Below are positions 16,520-26,757 of a stretch of DNA of 64,000 bases, one piece after another. Position 1 is the first letter of the stretch, and each line of letters opens with the position of its first letter. A program made the translations under genes and the position numbers. Source of the stretch: Hymenobacter sp. GOD-10R (lineage in GTDB: Bacteria > Bacteroidota > Bacteroidia > Cytophagales > Hymenobacteraceae); contig NZ_CP141184.1 of assembly GCF_035609205.1 (NCBI RefSeq), positions 5,215,001 through 5,279,000 of the forward strand, written 5' to 3'. The notes beneath the pieces are model-generated. The model saw only the letters and a program-made list of their open reading frames with translations. It was not told the origin of the DNA and did no database searches.

Positions 16520-17641
16520 TTAGTCCAGCGCTTGTGCTAGGTCAGCCATCAGCTCTTCTAAGGGCTCAATGCCAATAGACAAGCGCACCAGCCCCGTTGT
16601 GATACCTAGGTTCTGTTGCTGCTCCGACGTGAGGGCGCGGTGCGAAGTGCCCAACGGATACGAAAGCGACGAATCGACACCCGCCAGCGAAGGCGCGAAG
16701 GGAAAATACTTAGTCCGCCGCATAAACGTATTCACTACCTCGGCATCGTCGGCCAACAGAATGGACATCATGCCGCCGAATAGTCCGCCGCCCTGCGCTA
16801 CGGCTAGCTCATGCTGCGGGTGCTGCACGAGGCCAGGATAATAAATTTCGCGCACCGCCGAATGATCGGCTAGGAAGTTGGCAATGGCCAGCGCGTTGCG
16901 GCTGTGCTCTCGTACGCGCAAACGCAATGTTTTGAGCCCGCGCACCGCCAACCAACTCTCCATTGGGCTCAGCGTCAGACCATACACGATGCCTATCTGC
17001 TTCAAGCGAGCGGCTATACTCTCATCAGCTGCCACCACGGCGCCAGCTGTCACGTCGCTGTGCCCAGAGAGGTACTTCGTGACGCTGTGCAGCACAATAT
17101 CAGCGCCCAAAGCGAGTGGCTGCGTCAGCACGGGCGTTGCAAATGTGTTGTCCACCACCAGCTTTAACCCATGAAAGTGGCATTCCTCGGATAAGCGGCC
17201 TAGGTTGGCCACGCGCAGCAAGGGGTTGCTCATCGTTTCTACGAGCATCAGGCGCGTAGTTGGCCGTACGAACTGCTGCAAGTCGTAGAACTGCTCAAAC
17301 GGCACGTAGGTCACCGAAATGGCCATGCGGCTAAGCTCCGTGTTCAGTAGCGTTGAGGATCCGCCGTAGATATCGGCAGCACATAATACATGGTCGCCAG
17401 CCTGGCAGTACGCGAGAATGGCCGCGAAAATGGCCGCCATGCCCGAGCCTGTTACCATAGCGCCCGCGCCGCCTTCGAGCCGGTTAATGGCCTCGGCTAG
17501 CTCGTCGGAGTTGGGGTTGCCGTTCCGCGAATACAAGTAGCGGCTGCCGGGTTCACTGAAATAGAGCTCCAGCTCATTCAGGTCTTCAAACTTAAAAACG
17601 GAAGTCTGGTAAATGGGGGTAATCTTGGGATGAATATCCAT
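16520..17641 (-). CDS. Trans-sulfuration PLP enzyme (cystathionine gamma-synthase/lyase or methionine gamma-lyase type)
   Basis: The 373-residue product belongs to the Cys/Met metabolism PLP family: ITPIYQTSVFKFED at the N-terminus, YSRNGNPNSDELAEAI, GSGMAAIFAA, VVDNTFATPVLTQPL with the cofactor Asp, and the Schiff-base Lys in VLHSVTKYLSGHSDV. The C-terminal LVRLSIGIE motif is typical. Which reaction it runs (synthase, beta- or gamma-lyase) cannot be decided from motifs alone. ATG 17641 is chosen over TTG 17659. It lies downstream of atpDC on the same strand, separated by a strong terminator. Confidence 0.88.
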   Translation of the reverse strand: MDIHPKITPIYQTSVFKFEDLNELELYFSEPGSRYLYSRNGNPNSDELAEAINRLEGGAGAMVTGSGMAAIFAAILAYCQAGDHVLCAADIYGGSSTLLNTELSRMAISVTYVPFEQFYDLQQFVRPTTRLMLVETMSNPLLRVANLGRLSEECHFHGLKLVVDNTFATPVLTQPLALGADIVLHSVTKYLSGHSDVTAGAVVAADESIAARLKQIGIVYGLTLSPMESWLAVRGLKTLRLRVREHSRNALAIANFLADHSAVREIYYPGLVQHPQHELAVAQGGGLFGGMMSILLADDAEVVNTFMRRTKYFPFAPSLAGVDSSLSYPLGTSHRALTSEQQQNLGITTGLVRLSIGIEPLEELMADLAQALD

Positions 17642-17657
17642 GAGCCGCTGATAAAAC

Positions 17658-17691
17658 AAAAAGCCTTTCCTCAGTAAAGGAAAGGCTTTTT
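17658..17691 (-). terminator. Rho-independent terminator of atpDC
   Basis: A 13-base perfect stem (aaaaagcctttcc / ggaaaggcttttt, 8-base loop) ends in a T-run on the minus strand (ctttttgtttt), 20 bases past atpC. Confidence 0.9.
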
Positions 17692-17710
17692 GCAGGATTC
17701 AAAAAGTTAG

Positions 17711-17956
17711 CTAGGCCGCAACGCCTTCCGCCAGCACCGTTACGTTGTTGCGCAGTACCTCTACTACACCACCTTCAATCTGAAACGCCTCGCGGCCGCC
17801 ACCACTCGTTACGGTGATCGTACCGGCTTTTAGCGCGCTGATTAAAGGAGCGTGATTGTTGAGCACTTCAAACAACCCATCGGAGCCCGGAAACTGCGCC
17901 GAAGTAACTTCACCGGCGAATACTTTCCGGTCTGGCGTGATGATTTCTAAATGCAT
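17711..17956 (-). CDS. atpC: F1Fo ATP synthase epsilon subunit
   Basis: The 81-residue product (MHLEIITPDRKVFAGEV, then LLEVLNNHAPLISAL-like LFEVLNNHAPLISALKAG) is the N-terminal beta-sandwich of the epsilon subunit. The C-terminal helical hairpin of about 50 residues that E. coli epsilon uses for autoinhibition is missing, as in other short Bacteroidota AtpC proteins. ATG 17956 is chosen over a 19-codon upstream extension that reads poorly. It follows atpD by 85 bases in the same transcript. Confidence 0.93.
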   Translation of the reverse strand: MHLEIITPDRKVFAGEVTSAQFPGSDGLFEVLNNHAPLISALKAGTITVTSGGGREAFQIEGGVVEVLRNNVTVLAEGVAA

Positions 17957-18041
17957 GGTTTGAATTGTTAAATGGTTACTGGTTAAATGGCCGTTCGTTG
18001 CACGATTAACCATTCAACCATCTAACCTTTCAGCCATTTAA

Positions 18042-19556
<1,515 letters not shown>

Positions 19557-19597
19557 TTATCTTATCTTTATTTAGATGTAAGCAAGGTTTCTGACTG

Positions 19598-19628
19598 CAA
19601 AAGTACGGCGAAATCGCCGCTTTGCCAA
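19598..19628 (-). promoter_or_regulatory. Bacteroidota-type promoter of atpDC
   Basis: On the minus strand: TTG (19628-19626), 20 bases, TACTTTTG (19605-19598). The element lies 51 bases before the atpD start and is a close match to the Bacteroidota consensus. Confidence 0.8.
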
Positions 19629-19761
19629 GGACCTCTTCATAGTATCCTCATCCCATCCCAACTACCTAGCTGAAGTCCTGAGAACCAATTACTCAGCCTA
19701 TCAAAAAGGCCTTTTGCACTGCTAGGGTGCAGAATTTTTTGAAAAAATATTTACCCCAAAG

Positions 19762-19792
19762 TTTGCCTTGAATAATTCCAGTCGTACATTTG
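19762..19792 (+). promoter_or_regulatory. Bacteroidota-type promoter of tRNA-Gln
   Basis: TTTG (19762-19765), 19 bases, TACATTTG (19785-19792). It sits 31 bases before the mature tRNA 5' end. Confidence 0.8.
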
Positions 19793-19823
19793 CACACCCA
19801 AACGGCAGAGCGGTTTGGAAATT

Positions 19824-19896
19824 TGTCCGATGGTGTAACTGGCAACACGCTTGATTTTGATTCAAGAAAGTCCAGGTTCGAGCCCTGGTCGGACAA
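19824..19896 (+). tRNA. tRNA-Gln (anticodon TTG)
   Basis: A full cloverleaf can be drawn: 7-bp acceptor TGTCCGA/TCGGACA, D-arm with stem GTGT/ACAC, anticodon stem CTTGA/TCAAG with loop TTTTGAT giving anticodon TTG, 5-base variable region, T-stem CCAGG/CCTGG with loop TTCGAGC, and discriminator A. The 3' CCA is not encoded. The 73-nucleotide gene is a single transcription unit between its promoter and a strong terminator. Confidence 0.96.
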
Positions 19897-19898
19897 CG

Positions 19899-19957
19899 AA
19901 AGCGAAAGGCGCTGATACTTCCTCACTGGAAGCTATCGGCGCCTTTCGCTTTTTTTA
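19899..19957 (+). terminator. Rho-independent terminator of tRNA-Gln
   Basis: A 14-base perfect stem (aaagcgaaaggcgc 19899-19912, gcgcctttcgcttt 19939-19952) with a 26-base loop and a run of seven Ts begins 3 bases after the tRNA. Confidence 0.9.
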
Positions 19958-20003
19958 TTGCCTTTGCCTTTCTTACTTTACTTTCCCCCTTTTCTGAACC
20001 ACT

Positions 20004-20933
20004 ATGCCTCCACAGGTCAAGATTTTTGCGGGCAACGCCTCCCACGAACTCGGTGAAAAGATAGCCGCCGCTTATGGCACACGCCTCGGCGACTTAAGCA
20101 TTCAACGCTTTGCGGATGCGGAACTAGGGCCAAGCTTCAATGAAAGTGTGCGCGGTTGCGCTGTTTTTTTGATTCAAAGCACCTTCCCGCCGGCTGAAAA
20201 CCTGATGGAGCTAATGCTAATGGTAGATGCGGCGAAACGCGCCTCGGCGGCTTCCGTCACGATTGTAATGCCGTATTACGGGTATGCACGCCAAGATCGT
20301 AAAGACAAGCCTAGGGTAAGCATTGGGGCCAAAGTAGTGGCTGACTTCGTACAAAGCGTAGGTACTGACCGCCTCATGACTTGTGACCTACATGCGGGTC
20401 AGATCCAAGGCTTCTTCGATATTCCTGTCGACCACCTCGATGGCGCGGCGGTGACGGTACCTTACATTAAATCGTTGAATCTGGAGAACCTCATCTTTGC
20501 GTCGCCTGACGTGGGTGGCGTCGTGCGGACGCGCGCCATTGCCAAACGCTTCGGTGCCGAAATAGTAGTCTGCGACAAGATGCGTTTGCGGGCCAACGAA
20601 ATTGCTTCGATGCAGGTGATTGGCGACGTATCAGGACAGGACGTGGTGTTGGTCGATGATATTGTAGATACAGCAGGTACGATTTGCAAAGCCGCTGAGC
20701 TCCTCATGGAGCGGGGAGCTAGCTCCGTGCGCGCAATTGTAACCCATGCCTTACTTAGTGGACCAGCCCACGACCGCATCAAGGCCTCCGTTCTAGAAGA
20801 ATTGATCATCACCGACACTATCCCGTTGCGCCAAGAAAACGAGAAAATCAGAGTGCTGTCCGTCTCGGATCTATTTGCGCAGGCTATTCGGAATGTGGTA
20901 ACCCACGAATCAATTAGCTCGCTCTTTATATAA
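20004..20933 (+). CDS. prs: Ribose-phosphate pyrophosphokinase
   Basis: The 309-residue product makes PRPP from ribose 5-phosphate and ATP, feeding nucleotide, His and Trp synthesis. Visible are the N-terminal KIFAGNASHELGEKIA, the YYGYARQDRKDKPRVSIGAK region with the flexible loop, the metal-binding DLHAGQIQGFFDIPVDHL, and the PRPP-binding loop VVLVDDIVDTAGT near 215. Length is normal. It is followed by a terminator and then rplY with its own -7 element, a prs-rplY-pth order found in many bacteria. Confidence 0.96.
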   Translation: MPPQVKIFAGNASHELGEKIAAAYGTRLGDLSIQRFADAELGPSFNESVRGCAVFLIQSTFPPAENLMELMLMVDAAKRASAASVTIVMPYYGYARQDRKDKPRVSIGAKVVADFVQSVGTDRLMTCDLHAGQIQGFFDIPVDHLDGAAVTVPYIKSLNLENLIFASPDVGGVVRTRAIAKRFGAEIVVCDKMRLRANEIASMQVIGDVSGQDVVLVDDIVDTAGTICKAAELLMERGASSVRAIVTHALLSGPAHDRIKASVLEELIITDTIPLRQENEKIRVLSVSDLFAQAIRNVVTHESISSLFI

Positions 20934-20951
20934 AGCGCGCCTAAACACGGC

Positions 20952-20990
20952 AAAGACCCGACTTCTATTATAGGAGTCGGAGCTTTTTCT
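20952..20990 (+). terminator. Terminator of prs
   Basis: Stem aaag/cttt plus ccgact/agtcgg, interrupted by a 2x2 internal loop, followed by a T-rich tract (ctttttct), 18 bases after the prs stop. Confidence 0.75.
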
Positions 20991-21006
20991 TCTGCAACTA
21001 TCCTTC

Positions 21007-21014
21007 TATCTTTG
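21007..21014 (+). promoter_or_regulatory. Probable -7 element of the rplY promoter
   Basis: TATCTTTG (TAnnTTTG) lies 52 bases before the rplY ATG. A TTTTT tract replaces a strict TTTG at the expected -33 position. Confidence 0.55.
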
Positions 21015-21066
21015 CGGCCCGTTTGCCCGCGTTGGGTACGCGTTTTTTCTTCAAAAGAACACGTTT

Positions 21067-21633
21067 ATGAAAAGCCTCGAGATTGTAGGGTTTAAAAGAG
21101 CGAATCTCGGTAAGAAGGATGCTAAGGCACTGCGCCTAGATTCTTATGTACCGTGCGTATTGTACGGTGGCACTGAGCAAGTACACTTCTCTGCTCCTGC
21201 TATCCTTTTCCGCGAATTGCTATACACGCCAGAAGTTCACATCGTGGACCTGAACGTGGAAGGCACTACCTACCGCGCTATCGTGCAGGATGCGCAGTTC
21301 CACCCCGTGAACGAAATGCTGCTGCACGTTGACTTTCTCGAATTGCAGGAAGGCAAAGAAGTGAAGATGGAAGTACCTGTGCAGTTCGTAGGCGTTTCGC
21401 CTGGTGTTCAGCAAGGTGGTAAACTCGTTACAAAGCTGCGCAAGGTAAAGGTGCGGGCTCTACCCGAGAACCTTCCTGATTCCGTACAAGTTGATATCAG
21501 CGACCTAGAGCTAGGTAAGTCGATCAAGGTGAACAAAGTAGTTCCGCAGAACTACACGATCCTGACCAACCCGCTTGCTCCTATCGCCACGGTAACCATC
21601 CCACGTGCGTTGAAAGGTCAGGCGAACGGTTAA
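21067..21633 (+). CDS. rplY: 50S ribosomal protein L25 (Ctc/TL5 form)
   Basis: The 188-residue product has an N-terminal L25 domain (about 1-90, including LRLDSYVPCVLYGG and the AIVQDAQFHPV stretch) that binds 5S rRNA, and a C-terminal TL5-type beta domain (about 95-180) with VPVQFVGVSPGVQQGGKL and LPDSVQVDISDLELGKSI. It is the long Ctc form rather than the short E. coli L25. It sits between prs and pth with its own promoter and terminator. Confidence 0.95.
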   Translation: MKSLEIVGFKRANLGKKDAKALRLDSYVPCVLYGGTEQVHFSAPAILFRELLYTPEVHIVDLNVEGTTYRAIVQDAQFHPVNEMLLHVDFLELQEGKEVKMEVPVQFVGVSPGVQQGGKLVTKLRKVKVRALPENLPDSVQVDISDLELGKSIKVNKVVPQNYTILTNPLAPIATVTIPRALKGQANG

Positions 21634-21661
21634 TCAGCCCCTTCGTTTTGCGAATAGAAGT

Positions 21662-21689
21662 AAAGCCGCTCTCACCATGGAGCGGCTTT
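21662..21689 (+). terminator. Rho-independent terminator of rplY
   Basis: A 10-base perfect stem (aaagccgctc / gagcggcttt, 8-base loop) followed by T residues, 28 bases after the rplY stop. Confidence 0.85.
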
Positions 21690-21726
21690 TTTCGTACTGC
21701 CTTTTTCCGACGGCAGACCTAGCTCC

Positions 21727-21734
21727 TACCTTTG
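21727..21734 (+). promoter_or_regulatory. Probable -7 element of the pth promoter
   Basis: TACCTTTG (TAnnTTTG) lies 26 bases before the pth ATG. The -33 region is only T-rich. Confidence 0.55.
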
Positions 21735-21760
21735 CCTGATCTGAACAGAAATAAACAACC

Positions 21761-22324
21761 ATGAAATACCTTATGCTAGGCCTGGGCAACATCGGCCCAG
21801 AATACGCCAATACGCGGCATAATATCGGGTTTATGGTGGCCGATTACTTGGCCGAAAAACACGATGCCCGTTTTGAGCTAGGTCGGCATGCTTTCGTCAC
21901 GGAAATCAAGCACAAAGGCAAAACCTTCGTGCTAGTGAAGCCAACTACCTATATGAACCTGAGCGGCAAAGCCGCTGCGCATTACCTCACGAGCCTCAAA
22001 ATTCCGGTGGCAAACATGGTAGTCGTGACCGATGACCTAGCCCTCCCCTACGGTAAGTTGCGCCTGAAAGGGAAAGGATCGGCGGGTGGACATAATGGAT
22101 TAAAACACATCCAAGAAACGCTCAGCACGGATGAGTATGCTCGCCTTCGTTTCGGGGTTGATGCCAACTTTTCCAAAGGGCGGCAAGTCGATTACGTGCT
22201 CAATCCTTTCTCCGCCGACGAGCAAATCGATTTGCCAACACACATTGAAAGAGCGGCTGATGGCGTGCTTATGTTTGGTCTGCAGGGGCTGGAGCGAACT
22301 ATGAACGTAGTCAATACCAAATAG
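21761..22324 (+). CDS. pth: Peptidyl-tRNA hydrolase
   Basis: The 187-residue product releases tRNA from prematurely dropped peptidyl-tRNA. It has the family's MLGLGNIGPEYANTRHNIGF start, which includes the catalytic His of TRHN and the following Asn, then KPTTYMNLSGKA, VVTDDLALPYGKLRLKG and GSAGGHNGLKHI. Length is typical. It converges with metG across a 29-bp perfect hairpin. Confidence 0.96.
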   Translation: MKYLMLGLGNIGPEYANTRHNIGFMVADYLAEKHDARFELGRHAFVTEIKHKGKTFVLVKPTTYMNLSGKAAAHYLTSLKIPVANMVVVTDDLALPYGKLRLKGKGSAGGHNGLKHIQETLSTDEYARLRFGVDANFSKGRQVDYVLNPFSADEQIDLPTHIERAADGVLMFGLQGLERTMNVVNTK

Positions 22325-22335
22325 TACATAGTTTT

Positions 22336-22413
22336 CAACACGTTATTAACAGAGAACCCTTGCCTTCAGCATAATAGCTGTTGCGGCAAGGGTTCTCTGT
22401 TAATAACGTGTTG
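22336..22413. terminator. 29-bp perfect bidirectional hairpin between pth and metG
   Basis: Arms 22336-22364 and 22385-22413 are exact reverse complements with a 20-base loop. The inner part (agaacccttgcc / ggcaagggttct) is GC-rich and the outer part AT-rich, so transcripts from either side end in a strong stem. It begins 11 bases after pth and ends 9 bases before metG. Confidence 0.85.
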
Positions 22414-22422
22414 ATACGATAC

Positions 22423-24465
22423 CTAGGCGACGTGGCTACCGTTGCGTACCTCGTGCCCCGGCTGCATCAGGGCCAGAGAACCATCGGCGTTTTCGGCGAG
22501 CAACAACATACCTTGGCTGGTAATTCCTTTAATCTCGCGGGGAGCTAGGTTTGCAAGTACCATCACTTGCTGCCCAATGAGGGCTTCCGGGATAAAGAAT
22601 TCTGCGATACCACTGACAATCGTGCGCTGATCTAAGCCAGTATCGACGGTGAGTTTGAGGAGCTTTTTGGTTTTGGCTACTTTCTCGGCGGCTATGACGG
22701 TGCCGATACGTAGGTCCATGCGCTGAAAGTCGTCGAACGATACATCTTCCTTTGCCGGTGCGGCTACGGCATTAGCTAGCTCATTTGCTTTCTTCGTATC
22801 GAGCAGCTTTTGCACTTGAGCTTCCACGGTGGCATCTTCGATTTTATCAAAGAGCAACTCAGCAGGTGCCAACTGAGTACCGGCAGCTAGTGTATCAGGT
22901 CGGCCAGCCGTTTGCCACGTACCTTTTTCGACGTTCAACATTTGCCCCAGTCTCGCTGCAGCGGTAGGCAGGAAAGGCTCTAGCAGCGTTACTAAGCTAG
23001 CAGCTAACTGCAAGGACACATGCAACACAGTCCCGGTGCGCGCCTCATCCGTTTTGATGAGTTTCCAGGGCTCCATGTCGGCCAAGTACTTGTTGCCAAG
23101 GCGGCTCAAGTTCATCAGCTCATTTAGCGCGTCGCGGAAGCGGTAGTTATCAATTAGCTCGCCGATACGCTGCGGAAATTCACCAAGCTGGCGTAAAATG
23201 TCTTCGTCTTCGGTGGTGAAGCCGACGGCAGCCGGCACTTTGCCCTCGAAAAACTTGTGCGTGAGCACCACGGCGCGGTTTACGAAGTTCCCTAGGTTAG
23301 CAACCAGCTCGTTGTTGTTGCGCGCTTGGAAGTCCTTCCAGGTAAAGTCGTTGTCCTTCGTTTCAGGTGCGTTGGCGCAGAGTACGTAGCGGAGCACGTC
23401 GGCTTTGCCGGGGAAATCGGCTAGGTACTCGTGCAGCCAAACGGCCCAGTTGCGCGAGGTAGATATTTTGTCGCCTTCCAAGTTCAGGAACTCGTTAGCG
23501 GGCACGTTGTCGGGCAGGATGTAGTCGCCGTGTGCCTTCAGCATCACCGGGAAAATGATGCAGTGGAACACAATGTTATCCTTACCGATAAAGTGCACGA
23601 GCTTGGTGCCGCTGTCTTTCCAGTAAGTTTCCCAAGTGTCGGGCAGCAAATCCTTGGTAGCCGAGATGTAGCCAATAGGCGCGTCGAACCACACGTAGAG
23701 CACTTTGCCTTCGGCGCCGGGCACCGGTACCGGCACGCCCCAATCTAGGTCGCGAGTAACGGCGCGCGGGTGCAGGCCCTGGTCGATCCACGACTTGCAC
23801 TGGCCATACACGTTGGTTTTCCAGTCGTTTTTGTGGCCTTCCACGATCCACTCACGCAGCCAAGGCTCGTACTGATCGAGGGGCAAATACCAGTGCTTGG
23901 TTTCGCGTAGCACGGGCTGGTTGCCGCTGAGCATGCTGCGCGGGTTGATCAGCTCCGTAGGGCTGAGCGACGTACCGCACCGCTCGCACTGGTCACCATA
24001 GGCGTTTTCGTTGCCACAGTTCGGGCATGTGCCTACAATGTAGCGGTCGGCAAGAAACTGCCCAGCTTGTTCGTCGTAATACTGCTGCGACGTTTGCTCA
24101 ATGAATTTATTCTCGTCGTACAGCTTCTTGAAAAAGTCGCTGGCAACTTCGTGTTGCGTTTGGGATGAAGTGCGCGAATAAATATCGAACGAGACACCGA
24201 AATCAGCGAAAGAATCCCGAATTAAGGCGTGATATTTATCCACCACTTGCTGTGGGGTAACTCCTTCTTTCTGAGCACGAATTGTGATAGGAACGCCGTG
24301 TTCGTCGGAACCACAGATAAACTTCACATCCCGGCCAGCAGCCCGTAAGTAACGCACGTAAATATCGGCGGGTATATACACCCCAGCTAAGTGTCCGATA
24401 TGCACAGGACCGTTGGCGTAGGGCAAAGCCGCCGTGACGGTATAGCGTTGAGGATCAGCAGACAT
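22423..24465 (-). CDS. metG: Methionyl-tRNA synthetase with C-terminal tRNA-binding domain
   Basis: The 680-residue class I enzyme charges tRNA-Met. The HIGH motif appears in [11 protein letters not shown] near residue 20, zinc-knuckle cysteines in [18 protein letters not shown] near 145-162, and the KMSKS equivalent as DKISTSRNW near 333. An anticodon-binding helical domain follows, then a C-terminal Arc1p/EMAP-like OB domain ([20 protein letters not shown] from about 577 to the end) that aids dimerisation and tRNA binding. It is divergent from the Lys-rich gene at 24683. Confidence 0.97.
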   Translation of the reverse strand: MSADPQRYTVTAALPYANGPVHIGHLAGVYIPADIYVRYLRAAGRDVKFICGSDEHGVPITIRAQKEGVTPQQVVDKYHALIRDSFADFGVSFDIYSRTSSQTQHEVASDFFKKLYDENKFIEQTSQQYYDEQAGQFLADRYIVGTCPNCGNENAYGDQCERCGTSLSPTELINPRSMLSGNQPVLRETKHWYLPLDQYEPWLREWIVEGHKNDWKTNVYGQCKSWIDQGLHPRAVTRDLDWGVPVPVPGAEGKVLYVWFDAPIGYISATKDLLPDTWETYWKDSGTKLVHFIGKDNIVFHCIIFPVMLKAHGDYILPDNVPANEFLNLEGDKISTSRNWAVWLHEYLADFPGKADVLRYVLCANAPETKDNDFTWKDFQARNNNELVANLGNFVNRAVVLTHKFFEGKVPAAVGFTTEDEDILRQLGEFPQRIGELIDNYRFRDALNELMNLSRLGNKYLADMEPWKLIKTDEARTGTVLHVSLQLAASLVTLLEPFLPTAAARLGQMLNVEKGTWQTAGRPDTLAAGTQLAPAELLFDKIEDATVEAQVQKLLDTKKANELANAVAAPAKEDVSFDDFQRMDLRIGTVIAAEKVAKTKKLLKLTVDTGLDQRTIVSGIAEFFIPEALIGQQVMVLANLAPREIKGITSQGMLLLAENADGSLALMQPGHEVRNGSHVA

Positions 24466-24682
24466 AAGTAAGAAAAACAGAAAAACCGTAAACAGAAGCA
24501 GCGCGTTCAGCTAGGTAGCATCAACCGCACTGAGTGCAAAAGAACAAGGAAAAAAAGGGAAACAAGCCGTACAAACAGCGTAAAACTTCTCAAAGACTTA
24601 ATTGCTCGTAGGCGTTGAAAAGCTCGGCAGAGTAGTTCTTTTGTTTGCTATCAACTAATAGCTTTCCATTCACCCCTCTCCC

Positions 24683-25309
24683 ATGAAAAAAGATTCGCAG
24701 GAACAACCTGAAAAAAAAGAGAAAAAAACACCGGCTGAGAAAGCGCAACGCAAAGAAGAGAAAGCCGCCGCCCGGGCAGCAGGCGCCTTAAAAGATACGC
24801 GTAGTGAGAAGAAGTTGGATCAGAAGAAAGTGCTTAAGCTAGCAGCCAAGCAGCTGCAAAAAGAACTTGATAAGCGCATCAATGAGGTTGTAAAACGGAT
24901 TCGCAAGGAAACGAAGGAACGCTTAAAGGAAGTGATCAACGAAGCCCTACAGCACGTAGACAGCGAAACCGAACGGTTGTTTGAGCAAGCGCTACACAGC
25001 ATTGTGCGCCACTCCGACGGTGCTACGCCCGGTGCTTCCGATAGCATTGCTACGACCAACGATCTGCAAGAAGAGCAAGCACCACACGCCGTAGCACTGC
25101 TACCTGAAGAGGCGGGTGCTGACGGCCAAGCAACAGCCAGCGGTAAAAACACACCTGCTGCTTCCGGCGCAGCCAAAGCCAAGCCAGCAGCAAAATCCGC
25201 TTCTGCGGCTAGTGCTAGCCGCCGTGGTCGTCCTACCAAGCCAGCTGCGCGCTCTACTTCCGGCGCAACACCATCATCTACCGCCAGCACCGACGATAAC
25301 GCTGCGTAA
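24683..25309 (+). CDS. Charged coiled-coil protein with Ala/Ser/Lys-rich AT-hook-like tail
   Basis: The 208-residue product is not one I can assign to a named family. Residues 1-60 are almost entirely Lys, Glu, Ala and Arg. Residues 45-105 look like a long amphipathic helix (KVLKLAAKQLQKELDKRINE and on). The tail from about 140 is low-complexity Ala/Ser/Lys/Pro with an AT-hook-like core SRRGRPTKPA near 180. The tail resembles histone H1-like bacterial DNA-binding proteins, so a nucleoid or nucleic-acid binding role is an inference. It is divergent from metG. Confidence 0.75.
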   Translation: MKKDSQEQPEKKEKKTPAEKAQRKEEKAAARAAGALKDTRSEKKLDQKKVLKLAAKQLQKELDKRINEVVKRIRKETKERLKEVINEALQHVDSETERLFEQALHSIVRHSDGATPGASDSIATTNDLQEEQAPHAVALLPEEAGADGQATASGKNTPAASGAAKAKPAAKSASAASASRRGRPTKPAARSTSGATPSSTASTDDNAA

Positions 25310-25326
25310 GTCCAACACCTACCTAC

Positions 25327-25365
25327 AAACGAGCCTACTGCTTTTGCTTAGCAGTAGGCTCGTTT
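25327..25365. terminator. Bidirectional terminator
   Basis: A 15-base perfect stem (aaacgagcctactgc / gcagtaggctcgttt, 9-base loop) lies between two convergent genes, with T-rich flanks in both directions. Confidence 0.85.
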
Positions 25366-25370
25366 CGTGT

Positions 25371-25751
25371 TTAGTACCCAGTCGCACGCCGCAAGGTGTC
25401 GATAGGAGCGTCGTTGAGCCGGCGCAAGCGAGTCTCGGGAGTCGTGTTGTTGGGGTCGTTGGTGTTCACGCTTTCAGGTCGTTTGCGGTTATTGATACCG
25501 CTAGCTTGTTCTCCTAGCCGAACACGGCCAGGAGTGGCATCCGGCACCGAGCCACCATAACCGGTACCACTATTATAGGCAGCCTGCCGGTCAGCATCGG
25601 AGCGGATAGCAGTCGGGACGCGCGGCTGTTCGTATTCAGTGCCTTCTTGGGCAGTGGTACAGGCACCTAGCAGCGCACTAGTCAGCACCACTATCAGTAA
25701 GCGTACGGCGGCAAAACAGGGAGTAGAATAATAAGTCATGCGAGAAGTCAT
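25371..25751 (-). CDS. Small predicted lipoprotein of unknown function
   Basis: The 126-residue product has a hydrophobic N-terminal helix ending in a lipobox (SALLGAC, Cys near 31), so the mature protein would be about 96 residues, lipid-anchored. The rest is polar and low in hydrophobics (EYEQPRVPTAIRSDADRQAA, then SGTGYGGSVPDATPGRVRLG), and it is probably disordered. ATGs at 25751 and 25739 are both possible starts. I do not recognise a family. Confidence 0.7.
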   Translation of the reverse strand: MTSRMTYYSTPCFAAVRLLIVVLTSALLGACTTAQEGTEYEQPRVPTAIRSDADRQAAYNSGTGYGGSVPDATPGRVRLGEQASGINNRKRPESVNTNDPNNTTPETRLRRLNDAPIDTLRRATGY

Positions 25752-25818
25752 TTGTAGTAAAGCAGATCCTAAGTAGATCCTGCTTGGTACAACGCACTTC
25801 CCAGCTTTGGGTTGACCT

Positions 25819-26616
25819 CTAACTCACTGCAACGCTCGAAGCTTGAATGCTTTGCTCGATTCCGTCCCAGAGCGCTACCCTAGCTTGCATACAACGCAAA
25901 GCTACTTCCTCGGCCTGTTGCCACCGCTCGGCTGCGTCACCGCACAGCTCACGCACCATCTGTTGGGCCAATGGCGTGTGTACTTCCTCGTCGAGCTCGA
26001 TGTGGCGGTTGAGGTAATACGTGAACGTATCAAGCTGGCCGGGGAAGCGAGCATTTAAATCGCTCACCAAATGGCGGAACATATCGGGAATAACATCTTC
26101 GCGACCAAAGGTGAAAGCCGCAGCCGTAGCGTGCGGCTGACCTAGGTCAATAATTGCGAAAGTACTCAGCACGAATTCGCGTACGGATGCAGGCACATCG
26201 GCTTGCGCTAAGGAAGCTTCCACGGAATTACCGGCAGCTAAAGCAGCCAAAAAGCGGCGCATAGGCTGCGTGTCGGCGCCGCACTCTTCCATCGAACGTA
26301 GATAGAGTTCAAAATGGCTAGCCGGCTGGCCTTGCTGGTCAACATCGGTTTCTTCTTCCAGCACAATTTCGTTGATCAGGCGGCGCGTGGCGGGGTTGCC
26401 GCGTGGTACCCACGGCACTGCTACGCAGGTCAGGTCGCGCTGCAATGCCTTCAGCAGCGACATAAAATCCCACACGGCAAAGACGTGGTGCTGCATAAAC
26501 TGGCGTAAGTCCGCCAATGAATGTATACTTTGATAGACGGTGTGCGCCATCAACTGTTCACGCGCTGGGGCAAGCTGCTGTTGAAGGTGTTCGATAGAGT
26601 TCGGGGTAGTCGACAT
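25819..26616 (-). CDS. DUF3050 domain protein (heme-oxygenase-like fold)
   Basis: The 265-residue all-helical product shows the DUF3050 pattern: LQQQLAPAREQLMAHTVYQS, LRQFMQHHVFAVWDFMSLLK, then INEIVLEEETD and a TYYLNRHIELDEEVHTPLA segment. Regularly spaced His and Glu (HHVFAVWD, LEEETD, RHIELDEEVH) suggest a metal- or heme-binding four-helix core like that of the heme-oxygenase-like oxidases. Biochemical function is not established. ATG 26616 is preferred to TTG 26628. Confidence 0.85.
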   Translation of the reverse strand: MSTTPNSIEHLQQQLAPAREQLMAHTVYQSIHSLADLRQFMQHHVFAVWDFMSLLKALQRDLTCVAVPWVPRGNPATRRLINEIVLEEETDVDQQGQPASHFELYLRSMEECGADTQPMRRFLAALAAGNSVEASLAQADVPASVREFVLSTFAIIDLGQPHATAAAFTFGREDVIPDMFRHLVSDLNARFPGQLDTFTYYLNRHIELDEEVHTPLAQQMVRELCGDAAERWQQAEEVALRCMQARVALWDGIEQSIQASSVAVS

Positions 26617-26703
26617 AAACAGAGGCAAAAGGAAACTACAGACCTAGGTCGTCGCTATCAACAAGCTCGACGGCAAAAAGTCAAGAGCTCCTACAAACGA
26701 AAA

Positions 26704-26732
26704 GACCCGCTGGCTTGGATTGCCAACGGGTC
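26704..26732 (-). terminator. Terminator of msrB
   Basis: An 11-base stem with one mismatch (gacccgctggc / gccaacgggtc, 7-base loop), followed on the minus strand by tcttttcgttt, 26 bases past the msrB stop. Confidence 0.75.
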
Positions 26733-26757
26733 CGCACAAAGCCAGGTTAGGCTTCGC

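Noticed and set aside
17960..18040. Repeated ggttaaatgg/ccatttaac words between atpC and atpD
   Set aside because: Short, imperfect and AT-rich; they can form weak stems but give no clear terminator or regulator.
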